Below the pieces are notes generated by a model, which saw only the letters and a program-made list of their open reading frames with translations, was not told the origin of the DNA and did no database searches. Of a DNA stretch of 64,000 bases, positions 25,511 to 34,203 are shown piece by piece. The DNA comes from Microcystis aeruginosa FD4. Its GTDB lineage: Bacteria > Cyanobacteriota > Cyanobacteriia > Cyanobacteriales > Microcystaceae. Each line of letters opens with the position of its first letter. Positions within the stretch are counted from its first letter, which is position 1. The DNA lies in assembly GCF_009792235.1 (NCBI RefSeq), contig NZ_CP046973.1, positions 1,612,001-1,676,000 on the forward strand, read 5' to 3'. The position numbers and the translations under genes were made by a program.

Positions 25511-27745
25511 TCAATACATCAACTGTAACGACCATTTCTCTAGTTTGCCCGTATCCAGCCGCTGCAGGTCTTTGACCCGTAAGGACCAGTTGCCTTGAAT
25601 CTGTTGCCCGACCAAGGCTTCTAGGGCAGGAGTAGATGTCCGGTCGTAGGTCATCTTCAGATCGTCTTTACTGCCGCCTGACATATTATGTAGGGTGACA
25701 CTCTGACCAGAGGGAGCCACAATTTCCACCAGTAAGTCGCCAATGTAAGTGTGGGGGATGACTACCCCTACAGAGATATCCTTGAGGGTTCCTGACTGGG
25801 CAATTGCGATGGCGCTGCTGATTCCTGTGGGAGTATTGTCGGGAATTGACAGGTTCGGACTCACTTCACCTCGGGCAACTTGCCCCGCTGACTCGTACTC
25901 AATTTCGATGTTCCAGCGATTGAGCCGGCCGATGTCACGGGAGGCCAAATCTCGCACCTTCAAGAGCCAATCTCCCGCAATCAATTCGCCGTTCAAAGCC
26001 GACAATGCAGTCGTGGAGCTTGAACTGTAGGTCTGTTGTAAATCTCGACGAGAGCCACCAGCACGGTCGTGGAGCAGGACTTTCTTGCCAGACGGGGACT
26101 GCAACTCCACTTGCAGGTCGCCAATGTAGGTGTGGGTGATGTCTACGCCGACAGACAGGCTTTTGACTTTACCAGCTTGGCTGATGGCGATCGCACTGCT
26201 AATTCCTTCAGGCTTGTTATCGGGAATGAGCAGGTCAGCAGTGACCGCTCCTGTCACCACGTTGGCGGGGACTAGCGAACCCACCTTGAGGCGGATCACC
26301 TCACCGGGTTCTGAGATATCGGCAAGAGCCAGCCCTGAATCAGAGCTATCCCAGCCCCGGGTCGAAGGGGTTGTGGCGTAAGACAAGGCCACGCCATCCA
26401 CTCGTTTAAACAGATCGGTGCTATCTCCTTGGTTGCGATTGCTTTCGAGATCCAGATGCCCGTCTGCTTGAAGCAAGCCACATTGGTAGTGGCGCTCGCG
26501 GGTTCCCCCCTGCCACTCGTTCGACCCCAGAGTATCGCAGTGATAGACCGCCAGTCCGCTATCGGGGAGGTAGGCATCTAGGCCGCGTTGAGTGCGGTTT
26601 TCGATGATGAAGTATTCATTAGCCCGATGGGTTTCATATTTCATCAGGGTGCCGTAGTCCCCCTGTTTGGACTCATAGACACCGGGAGAGTTCAAGCGGA
26701 CTTGGCGATCACACCACCCGACCAGAGCTCGCAAGTAACCGCAGATGGAAGCGGGGGTGCGGCCGTTGTTGAGGTGGTTGCCAGCGGACATCAGGCAGTA
26801 ATACCCCATGCCAGCACTCTTCTCAAAATCGCCATCCCGAGAGCCGTAGTCGTATAAGTCTGGGAAGCGGCAGAGAAGGTGGCCGCTTTCATGGCAAAAG
26901 GTGCCGATGCTCAGGTCAACTCGCTGGCGGCCTAAGCTCTGGATCGTGTAGTAGCGAACTTTGATGCCGTTGTAGGTCAGGTTCAGTTCTGAGTTATGGG
27001 GCCAGAGGTCGCCTTCATAAACGGTGCGCCCGGCATACATGAAGCTCAGTGCATCGACGATGCCTTCACCGCGAGAGTCAAATTGAGACAGATCGATACC
27101 CAGTTGGTTGACCACTTTATCGAGGGCTTCCCGACAGAGGAGGTTCTGGACGTAGTAGCGATGGTTCTGGCTCAGTTTAATCGGCCCCACCACCACATTC
27201 GAGTAGTCCAATTTGCCGTTGGACATCAGGTGGTAGTATTCGCGCACCGAGCAGAAGTTGCCGTTTTCTCGATAGTTGGGGGCGTTTAACATCGCCTCCA
27301 CGTCGGCGGCGGTAACTGCACTGGTGAGGTCGGCAAATTCAACCAGCACCGTTAAGCCGCGAATGTGTCCCTCACTGACGCGCCGCCCTTCCAGCAGCCC
27401 ATTGTTAGGTCCGAGAGTCCTGGCCACGTTAGCAGCCGCACCGGGTTGTGGCGGTCGCAGGTCGGCATAGCGCCCTTCAAACTTTTCGTTGCGAATAGTT
27501 TCCGCTTCTTTCAGTCCCCGCCGGATGTCTGAGGGCGGGCGCTTGGAGATGGGAACGCCGCTGGAGGCAAATCGCCCACTCAGTAAGACGGCATAGCAGT
27601 AGAGTCCGCGCTCTGGATCGTAAACGGCGGTGTAACCATCCTTGGTTTCATAACGGGCATAGAATTCATCCCCGAAGACGACCAGTTCCACGTCGGGTCC
27701 ATTGTCTTGTTGGAAGATTAGGGTTTCTCCAAATATGGCACTCAT
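25511..27745 (-). CDS. M6-family metalloprotease with two P-domains
   Basis: 744 residues. N-terminal propeptide-like region 1-100 (GETLIFQQDNGPDVELVVFGDEFYARYETKDGYT), catalytic domain with zinc motif HESGHLLCRFPDLYDYG (His285, Glu286, His289, Asp296) and the Met-turn-like CLMSAG, then two proprotein-convertase P-domains (about 497-615 and 625-744), each with IPDN-x-P-x-GISSAIAI and HTYIGDL. No signal peptide is visible, which is unusual for a protease normally secreted. AAGGAG lies 8 bases before the ATG. Confidence 0.92.
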   Translation of the reverse strand: MSAIFGETLIFQQDNGPDVELVVFGDEFYARYETKDGYTAVYDPERGLYCYAVLLSGRFASSGVPISKRPPSDIRRGLKEAETIRNEKFEGRYADLRPPQPGAAANVARTLGPNNGLLEGRRVSEGHIRGLTVLVEFADLTSAVTAADVEAMLNAPNYRENGNFCSVREYYHLMSNGKLDYSNVVVGPIKLSQNHRYYVQNLLCREALDKVVNQLGIDLSQFDSRGEGIVDALSFMYAGRTVYEGDLWPHNSELNLTYNGIKVRYYTIQSLGRQRVDLSIGTFCHESGHLLCRFPDLYDYGSRDGDFEKSAGMGYYCLMSAGNHLNNGRTPASICGYLRALVGWCDRQVRLNSPGVYESKQGDYGTLMKYETHRANEYFIIENRTQRGLDAYLPDSGLAVYHCDTLGSNEWQGGTRERHYQCGLLQADGHLDLESNRNQGDSTDLFKRVDGVALSYATTPSTRGWDSSDSGLALADISEPGEVIRLKVGSLVPANVVTGAVTADLLIPDNKPEGISSAIAISQAGKVKSLSVGVDITHTYIGDLQVELQSPSGKKVLLHDRAGGSRRDLQQTYSSSSTTALSALNGELIAGDWLLKVRDLASRDIGRLNRWNIEIEYESAGQVARGEVSPNLSIPDNTPTGISSAIAIAQSGTLKDISVGVVIPHTYIGDLLVEIVAPSGQSVTLHNMSGGSKDDLKMTYDRTSTPALEALVGQQIQGNWSLRVKDLQRLDTGKLEKWSLQLMY

Positions 27746-27808
27746 AATTTACTCCTTGTGTTGAGTTTAAATTTTCTCGAAAATCCAAAATCCAAAACGC
27801 CATGAGAA

Positions 27809-28132
27809 TCACGATTGAGAAGGCAAGTCGGTATGAGACGGTCTCAGTTGGGTGTAACGCCGGGCAAATTTCTCCCGCCGGATGGGTTCAGCTTCCTCGA
27901 GGTGCGGCTGTAGTCCTGGCGATGGCGGTGCTGAGATGGGAATGCCACTGGAAGCAAATTCACCCTCGCACAAGATGGCGTAGCCATATTGCCCCAGTTT
28001 GTCGTCGTAGATGACGGTATAACCGTCCTTGGTTTCGCGACGGGAATAGAACTCGTCACCGAAGACCACTAGCTCGACTTCAGGACCGTTTTCCTGGGGG
28101 AAGGTTAAGGTTTCTCCAAAGATGGCACTCAT
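27809..28132 (-). CDS. Free-standing M6-propeptide-like protein
   Basis: 107 residues matching only the first ~100 residues of the adjacent M6 protease (MSAIFGETL, ELVVFGDEFYSRRETKDGYT, EFASSGIPIS). It has its own GGAG 7 bases before the ATG and a normal stop, and lies 63 bases upstream of the protease gene. It could act in trans as an inhibitor or chaperone, or be a leftover of a duplicated protease. The start contexts are alike, favouring a partial duplication that has been kept. Confidence 0.7.
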   Translation of the reverse strand: MSAIFGETLTFPQENGPEVELVVFGDEFYSRRETKDGYTVIYDDKLGQYGYAILCEGEFASSGIPISAPPSPGLQPHLEEAEPIRREKFARRYTQLRPSHTDLPSQS

Positions 28133-28204
28133 GGTTGACTCCTGATTTGAATGGGCGCGGATATCTTCTGAACCTGAAAGGGAGTTTCGCTCCCGTCGCT
28201 CAAT

Positions 28205-29317
28205 TCAGCCACGATAGGGATTGCTAGAAGATATGCGTCCCCGCTTGACGCTGACTTGGTAATAATCGGTTGCGGGAATGTTTTTCAGGTCAAAGGTTTG
28301 ACCATTTCTGACTCGCCAAACGCGGTAATTTGAGAAACTAAGAGGCTTATTTCGCTCGCAGACTTCCGGTTGGTGGTCGCCGAGAATTAAATAAGCTGAA
28401 CCGTCCCGCTCGTTGGCCATGACCTGAGCCATCCCTTGTTGATTAATTACCAAGGACGTTCCTTCATCGATGCCGATGGCTAGGGCGCGAGGGGTGATAC
28501 CATCTCTGAGCAAGCGAGCCACAAAGGCCATCGCTCGACCCATGCGATCATCCTGGTAGAAGTGGGTATCGACAATGGTTCCCTTGAGCGCCAGCCATTG
28601 GAATAAGTTGTCAGTAAAGAGGATATCTTCATAGGGATCGGCCAGGGCATCATCAGAGATAACGGCATCCGAGCAAGCATTGAAAATCCACTCCCCCTGA
28701 ATCATCGCCCCCGCGCTAGTTCCCCCGATCGCACCGCCTCTGGCCTGAACTGACTCAATGGCAGTTTCAATCGCCGTTCCTTTAAAGTTGCGGGCATATT
28801 TGCATTGATCGCCCCCAGCGAGAAAGACGACTTCGGCCTTCTCAATCGCCTCAGAGACATCGGGCTGTTCAGCCTCTTGGCGGGCGGGATTGGTAAAGAC
28901 ATAAGTTTCGATGGAGTCTAATCCTTGCAGCCGCTGTTGGGGGTCGAGCAAGAGGGAATGATATTTGAGGTAATCGTTTTTAATGTCAGGTTGTTTTTTT
29001 GACCGATCCCAGGCTTCCTGATCTTCGTCCGTCAGAAAGCGAAGCACGACTAGATCGACAGTTTTTGAGCAGTCCTGACAGCCTCGAACCTGGTCGATCG
29101 CCCATTGGATGGCTCGATCAACATCCGTCCCGCCGCCACCCAGGTCGTAAACCGGACCGACCAATGGCGGATTCACATCTTGACTATTGCCATTTGATTG
29201 ATGCCAGACTTCAGCCCGGGCGGGGGCCGGGAAAAGCAGCAGCAGGCAACAGAAAACAACAGCCAAGGACATCAATTTTGATTTGGCGGGGAAAAGCTCT
29301 AGTACAGGTATCTTCAT
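28205..29317 (-). CDS. Exported cyanophycinase-like serine peptidase (S51)
   Basis: 370 residues with a clear signal peptide (hydrophobic 17-33, cleavage near ARAE). S51 features: FLAGGDQCKYARNF, nucleophile Ser in GGAIGGTSAGAM, HFYQDDRMGR and LAIGIDEGTSLVI. Cyanophycinases hydrolyse multi-Arg-Asp cyanophycin to dipeptides; extracellular versions (CphE-like) are known. It is the only member of the cluster with a classical signal peptide. GGAGG precedes the ATG by 11 bases. Confidence 0.9.
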   Translation of the reverse strand: MKIPVLELFPAKSKLMSLAVVFCCLLLLFPAPARAEVWHQSNGNSQDVNPPLVGPVYDLGGGGTDVDRAIQWAIDQVRGCQDCSKTVDLVVLRFLTDEDQEAWDRSKKQPDIKNDYLKYHSLLLDPQQRLQGLDSIETYVFTNPARQEAEQPDVSEAIEKAEVVFLAGGDQCKYARNFKGTAIETAIESVQARGGAIGGTSAGAMIQGEWIFNACSDAVISDDALADPYEDILFTDNLFQWLALKGTIVDTHFYQDDRMGRAMAFVARLLRDGITPRALAIGIDEGTSLVINQQGMAQVMANERDGSAYLILGDHQPEVCERNKPLSFSNYRVWRVRNGQTFDLKNIPATDYYQVSVKRGRISSSNPYRG

Positions 29318-29377
29318 GGAAAGTTGACCTCCTCCTCAATCTAGGTTTAGGGACTTTCTTAAAGCCAAAAGTCAGGT

Positions 29378-30373
29378 TTAGAACAGGAGCGTCCATCCCT
29401 GCTTCTGAGCTTGTTCCTTGGTATAGGAAACCCCATGAACTTTGATGCTCCGAGCATTTAGCAGCGTGATGATGCCTCCCTCGTTGGACAGTTGTGCGTC
29501 CGCCCCGCTCAGTGGTACCGTCACGATGCCTCCTGCTTTGAGGCGGATGTCTTGTAAGCGAGACTTGCGTTTCTGCTTGTCTGCCAATGCCCAGCCTTTG
29601 AGATCGACAGCATCTGGCGAAACATTGATCAGTGTCACCGACTCCTTGCCTGGATCTGCTCCCAGGGGATTCACCAGTGCCGCCAGAATCCTCACGGCTG
29701 CCTCAACTGGAACCTCTGTAATCGCATCGCCCGTGCGATCATCGGTATGGAAAGATTGGGACTGGAACGCAAGAAAGATGCCGATCCATTGGTTGCGCGA
29801 GGGGAAATGAATCAGCAGTGCGCCATCCTGATAAACGCCGTTATCCTTTTGGAATCTGCCCACACTGCCCTGATTCATGTGGAGGTCGTGAATACCGCTG
29901 CCGGGGACAAAATCAAAGTATTGGTCGGGGTTTGTCGGTTCCGGCCCCCAAGAGGCTCCGAAGGCGTACAAAATCGCATCTTCAGCTTGAATAGCCCGCT
30001 GAAGGTACAAGTCAATCAACTCTTTCAAGTCATTGCCAGGTCCTGGAACGTCCGGGGGCAGTGGCTTCAAGTCTTCGGGACGGAACAAATTCCCGCGAAT
30101 AAAATCCAGAGCCACACCTCCGGGTTGGCTTTCCAGTTTGTGGAATCCTAAACTGAAGTTCGCTAACTGATTTAAGATTGGGTGTTGAAAGGCATCATTG
30201 ACTAGATACAGCAAATCCGAAGGGCTTTCTTGGGATTTGACGTTGATGGCGATGCGGTGTTTTTGAAGCCCATCGCTTACCAAAACCTGATAATGGGGCG
30301 AAGGATCGGTCTGGGGATCGATTTTGCGTTCCAAAGCCCGACATTTTAATACTCCATAGGTTGCTAGAGACAT
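29378..30373 (-). CDS. DUF2278 (YukJ-like) protein with C-terminal lamin-tail-like domain
   Basis: 331 residues. The first 215 match DUF2278: YGVLKCRALERK, HYQVLVSDG, IAINVKSQ, GIHDLHMNQGS and DGALLIHFPSRNQWIGIFLAFQSQSFHTDD. From about 240 a lamin-tail-like beta domain follows (SVTLINVSPDAVDLKGWALADKQ). Biochemistry is unknown; in Bacillus a relative (YukJ) lies beside the type VII secretion locus. The conserved HDLHMNQG and the aromatic DGALLIHF suggest an enzyme, which is inference. It lies 60 bases upstream of the cyanophycinase gene. Confidence 0.85.
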   Translation of the reverse strand: MSLATYGVLKCRALERKIDPQTDPSPHYQVLVSDGLQKHRIAINVKSQESPSDLLYLVNDAFQHPILNQLANFSLGFHKLESQPGGVALDFIRGNLFRPEDLKPLPPDVPGPGNDLKELIDLYLQRAIQAEDAILYAFGASWGPEPTNPDQYFDFVPGSGIHDLHMNQGSVGRFQKDNGVYQDGALLIHFPSRNQWIGIFLAFQSQSFHTDDRTGDAITEVPVEAAVRILAALVNPLGADPGKESVTLINVSPDAVDLKGWALADKQKRKSRLQDIRLKAGGIVTVPLSGADAQLSNEGGIITLLNARSIKVHGVSYTKEQAQKQGWTLLF

Positions 30374-30412
30374 TTTCTCAATACCTCTCTTTTCTATTTA
30401 TTTAGGGTTTGC

Positions 30413-30619
30413 TGAATAAATCTAAAAACCTTGTTGGGTAAAACTTTTAGACCTTTTGGCCATCAAAAAGTAATGGATCTGGGAGTGATCGGGGGAAAAA
30501 TTCCTGGACTTTTTCCCTGAAAATTAGGTAATTGACCCCCTCAAAATCGGTAAAACCCTACACCCCACACCCCACACCCTACACCCTGCCCCCAGGAAAA
30601 ACTTTTTCAGCAAACCCTA
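30413..30619. mobile_element. MITE-like element, 207 bp
   Basis: Perfect 14-bp terminal inverted repeats TAGGGTTTGCTGAA (30413-30426) and its complement (30606-30619). The interior includes a CCCCACACC-type tandem run near 30559-30590. It fills most of the 384-base spacer between the subtilase and DUF2278 genes and may interrupt the operon. Confidence 0.8.
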
Positions 30620-30757
30620 TTTAGTCATAGCGATCGCCAAAGGCACTGCTTCCCAGGGCGCACTCCTGAATCTGACAGGTTGGTTTTGGAGATTTGGGGA
30701 GAGTAGCGATCGCTTGCTCTTGTAGGCCAGGTTGAACCTTGTGTAGTCTTTGCCGCC

Positions 30758-32563
30758 TTATCTAGCGACTTTCCCCTGGGTTACTTCTAGGACACTGGTT
30801 ATTAATCCCACCACACCAAGAGTGATCGACCCAATCCCTAGGAATGTGACAGCAGGATCTCCAATGTATCCAGGAGCATCAATGGGTACGCCACACTTGA
30901 TACAAAAAATCCACTTTGGCGTAATCATCAAACCTCCGATAATGATGATCCATGCCCAAGCTAAATAGCGAATAAGGTCAGGGAATCGGAGCGATACTTG
31001 TGTGGCACGGTTCAGGGCGCGCAAGACGTTGATGCGTCCATAGCCCATCTCCTGATTCCAGGTGCCGTTAGGATAGCCTGGCGTTTTCGCATAGGGTACT
31101 ACCCCAACTTTGTCAGCCGTGCCCTCGATAATGTTGCGAACCTGAACGTTCGTCAGCCCAGGATTGACACTGAGGAGTAAGGCGACCAAGCCGGCAACGT
31201 GTGGTGTGGCTGCCGATGTCCCATTGAATGCCAAGTAATAATTGCCTGCCGCACCACTGTCTGTGTTGTAGCCATGGCTGCCTTGGCGGTCAGTCGTAGG
31301 AATGTGTACCCCAGGTGCAACCACCGATATTTGTGGCCCGTAATTTGATCCCCATTCTTCTCCATCTGGACTATCTGGAGTCTTGCGATTATCTACTTCA
31401 TCAGACGCACCGCAGGCTATCACCAGAGGGTTCGTAGCCGGGTATGTGATCGCTCCATTGTGGTTGTGGGTTGCTACGCACATTACCAGCCCGTTATCGT
31501 AGGCGTTCTGGATGGCGGGATCGATAATGGCCGGCTCCCAAGCATTCCAACCAAAGCTCATGCTAATAACATCGGCGCCATTAGCTGTAGCGTAGTTGAT
31601 GCCGGCAGCAACCTCGGTGTCCGACCAGGTAGAGAAGGCCAGCGGCATGATCCGACAGTTACCCGCGACTCCGGCGATCCCCTCGGCGTTGTTATCGCCT
31701 GCGGCTGCGATACCGGCACAGGCAGTTCCATGATTGTCAGTGGGACTACCGTCTGGCATCATAGTACCGAGATTGATGCCAGGGGTAGAAAATTGAAGAT
31801 CGGGATGGGTGAGATCGCAGCCCGTATCCAGGACACAGATTACAACTGTATTTTTGCCCGTAGAGATGTCCCAACCAGTTGAGCCAGCACCACCGGCCTG
31901 AATTTGAGTCATGTCCCACTGCTGGGCAAATAGAGGATCGTTGGGGATAAACGCTGTCGGCACGACCATCGGCATACTCTCGAACTGAAGTTCCTGCACG
32001 AGTTGCGGTTCGGCATCCAGCAGTTGGTTGCGGATGTCGAAAGAGGATGCTGCTAGAGGATCGTCGAGGACAAAGTAGCGGTATTCTCCTAAATACCTTG
32101 ATTTCTCAGTAACTTCGCTCAAACCGTACCGGCTCAGCAGTGCCGCCAGCTCTCCTCCTGTTTGGCTGGCTGTTGGCGTGGGTTTGACTAGAAGCACGTT
32201 GGGTAATGGACAGACAAATGCCCTCAGCCCCTCTTCATTTTCCAGTCGATACACAGGGCCAACCCAGTCCAGATTATCTCTGAAAGACTCTTGGACTCGC
32301 TCGACGATGTCTTCGGGTAAAGCTGTGGCGGCTGAACTGCGCATCCAATAACGGAATTCTGTATTGTTGATGACTTGGCTTTGACTTGTATCGGCAGCCC
32401 GTGCCGTTTCTCCTCCTTCGGGAACCAAACCTAGTTCTGAGACTGTTGACGACACAGCCAACTCTCTGGCTGGTCTTTCTTTGAAAGCCAACACTAGACG
32501 GGTCGGATCGAGAATTAAAGTGACACCCGGTCTTGGATTTAATTGTTGTGGATAGGTACTCAT
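30758..32563 (-). CDS. Subtilisin-like serine protease (S8) with C-terminal membrane segments
   Basis: The ATG at 32563 is chosen because AAGGAGG lies 8 bases before it. 601 residues: N-terminal region of about 200 with propeptide character, catalytic triad Asp246 (VLDTGCD), His278 (NHGTACAGI) and Ser450 (FNGTSAATPHVAGL), oxyanion Asn in the region AITYPATN. The last ~70 residues contain two membrane helices (AWAWIIIIGGLMI; FLGIGSITLGVVGLI), with two Cys between them (CIKC). No signal peptide is visible, so topology is uncertain. An intact, probably active protease. Confidence 0.93.
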   Translation of the reverse strand: MSTYPQQLNPRPGVTLILDPTRLVLAFKERPARELAVSSTVSELGLVPEGGETARAADTSQSQVINNTEFRYWMRSSAATALPEDIVERVQESFRDNLDWVGPVYRLENEEGLRAFVCPLPNVLLVKPTPTASQTGGELAALLSRYGLSEVTEKSRYLGEYRYFVLDDPLAASSFDIRNQLLDAEPQLVQELQFESMPMVVPTAFIPNDPLFAQQWDMTQIQAGGAGSTGWDISTGKNTVVICVLDTGCDLTHPDLQFSTPGINLGTMMPDGSPTDNHGTACAGIAAAGDNNAEGIAGVAGNCRIMPLAFSTWSDTEVAAGINYATANGADVISMSFGWNAWEPAIIDPAIQNAYDNGLVMCVATHNHNGAITYPATNPLVIACGASDEVDNRKTPDSPDGEEWGSNYGPQISVVAPGVHIPTTDRQGSHGYNTDSGAAGNYYLAFNGTSAATPHVAGLVALLLSVNPGLTNVQVRNIIEGTADKVGVVPYAKTPGYPNGTWNQEMGYGRINVLRALNRATQVSLRFPDLIRYLAWAWIIIIGGLMITPKWIFCIKCGVPIDAPGYIGDPAVTFLGIGSITLGVVGLITSVLEVTQGKVAR

Positions 32564-32785
32564 TATTTTTACCTCCTTCTTGTTCGCCAGTAGCACTTCT
32601 GTTTGTACTTATTAGCGCCGTCTCAGAGTAGGGCGACCTTACCGCCGAAACCTGCCCTAATTCAACTTCAGCCAACTGCACGGGGTTCAAATTTTCTGAA
32701 CGAAACCCTCTACGTTTATTCTCAAAATTCGAGAACCTCTTTTGTTCATGGGTTTCGTCTTTTTTTGAAGCTCCTCATAGCAAGA

Positions 32786-33601
32786 TTATACTTTAGACCC
32801 TTCAGCCATTTTTTCCTTAATTGCACCAGTATCTATTTCACAATTTGGTAAGGCATTCTGGATTTGTCTTAACCCTCCTTCACTTATTTTTGTATCCCAG
32901 AGATATAAAATCTTCAGGCTTTTTAATTTGATTAAAGTTTTAACACTGAGATCAGTTATCTCAAGGATTTTATCAAAAGTGGAACAAGCAATATATAGCT
33001 CTTGAAGATTATTTAAAGTTTCAAGATACTGAATTTCTGAGTCATTTTTATCCCAAGCATAGACGATTTCAAGTTTAGGAAAATGCTGCACGTACTCTAG
33101 GGATAAAGTTGACATAACCCCTAAATAACGTAGCTCTGATAATCCCTTTAATTGTTCAAGTCCCTTAACCGTAACCAGACTAATCCCATTCAAATTAAGA
33201 AACTGAAGTTTCTTTAAATTGAGCAGATACGGCAATCCTGTATCGGTAATTTTGGCGAAATTGCCCAAATCTAAATGTTCTAGATTGACCAATGGCGTGA
33301 GATAAAGGAGTCCATTGTCTGTAATCCTCGATGCTTCTGATGCTGCTGGGGCATGAAAGCTTAAACGTTTTAGGTTGACTAACCTTGACAGATAAGCAAG
33401 TCGAGCATCTGTCATTTGAGCCAGTTCCAGTTCTATCAAAGTAGTAAGTTTTGACAAAGATTCTAACCCTGTATCAATCACTGTACAGTGGTGTCCCCAA
33501 CGAACCTTAACAGCATTTCCATGCTCATCTACTTCAACCGATGCGTAAAGCGATCTTAGGTATTCTATGGCTTGAGCTTGCCCCAGTTGAGATGTTGACA
33601 T
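32786..33601 (-). CDS. Leucine-rich-repeat protein
   Basis: 271 residues from ATG 33601 (preceded by AAGGAGG). Contains about seven leucine-rich repeats of the LxxLxxLxL type (LTTLIELELAQMTDARLAYL; LVNLEHLDLGNFAKITDTGL; LKKLQFLNLNG). No enzymatic domain or signal peptide is visible. LRR proteins bind other proteins, so it may be a recognition component of the surrounding cluster. It lies 14 bases downstream of the tail-fibre-like gene. Confidence 0.85.
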   Translation of the reverse strand: MSTSQLGQAQAIEYLRSLYASVEVDEHGNAVKVRWGHHCTVIDTGLESLSKLTTLIELELAQMTDARLAYLSRLVNLKRLSFHAPAASEASRITDNGLLYLTPLVNLEHLDLGNFAKITDTGLPYLLNLKKLQFLNLNGISLVTVKGLEQLKGLSELRYLGVMSTLSLEYVQHFPKLEIVYAWDKNDSEIQYLETLNNLQELYIACSTFDKILEITDLSVKTLIKLKSLKILYLWDTKISEGGLRQIQNALPNCEIDTGAIKEKMAEGSKV

Positions 33602-33614
33602 GGTAAAACCCTCC

Positions 33615-34166
33615 TTACAAAGCAAAAGTTATTAACGGTCTCCTTGACTTTCTGTCTGAGAGCTTTGTAGTTGTTCTTAGATGGATAATCGTTCCGATGC
33701 TGACGTTGCCACCAGCTTTTATAAACAGCCTTCCATCAGCTACCCCTGATTCTACAAAGTTTAGTCCTGGATTGCCGGCGAAATTTTGGTTGATATGCCA
33801 CTTTGTTGTTCCTTGTGGATTTTCAAAGCTAATTAATTCTTCCGAGATTCCTTGCGCTCGAATTGCCAGAGGATTCCTCGTCCTTGTCGTTCCGATGCCA
33901 ACTTTGCCAGATTGAGCGACATATAGTTTGGTTTCCGCCCCCCGGATTTCTCCATCTGCGCCATAAGCAATCTTGAATTGCTCGTCATCATCCATGCCAG
34001 CCATCCAGGAATTATTTCCTGTCTCACTGTTCTTGAATCGAAGGTAAACCTCATTACCTGAGCCACTTTGAAGAAGCGCAGAAACGTCGCCACTGGAACG
34101 GGTAAACGTGGCAACTGTTTCTATGTTGCCTATTACTGCAAGATTGTCATTAATTGTCTGAGTCAT
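33615..34166 (-). CDS. Tail-fibre/adhesin-like repeat protein, possibly truncated
   Basis: 183 residues. The motif SGKVGIGTT and later AGGNVSIGT are the G-x-V-G-I-G-T repeats seen in trimeric phage tail-fibre and surface proteins. The last ~25 residues (LRTTTKLSDRKSRRP) are basic and unlike the rest, suggesting 3' loss or out-of-frame ending; no chaperone domain is present. GGAGGATATT precedes the ATG. Its role in the cluster is unknown. Confidence 0.65.
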   Translation of the reverse strand: MTQTINDNLAVIGNIETVATFTRSSGDVSALLQSGSGNEVYLRFKNSETGNNSWMAGMDDDEQFKIAYGADGEIRGAETKLYVAQSGKVGIGTTRTRNPLAIRAQGISEELISFENPQGTTKWHINQNFAGNPGLNFVESGVADGRLFIKAGGNVSIGTIIHLRTTTKLSDRKSRRPLITFAL

Positions 34167-34203
34167 AATATCCTCCTGGATTAAATTGCTTGTTCCTTCT
34201 CAA

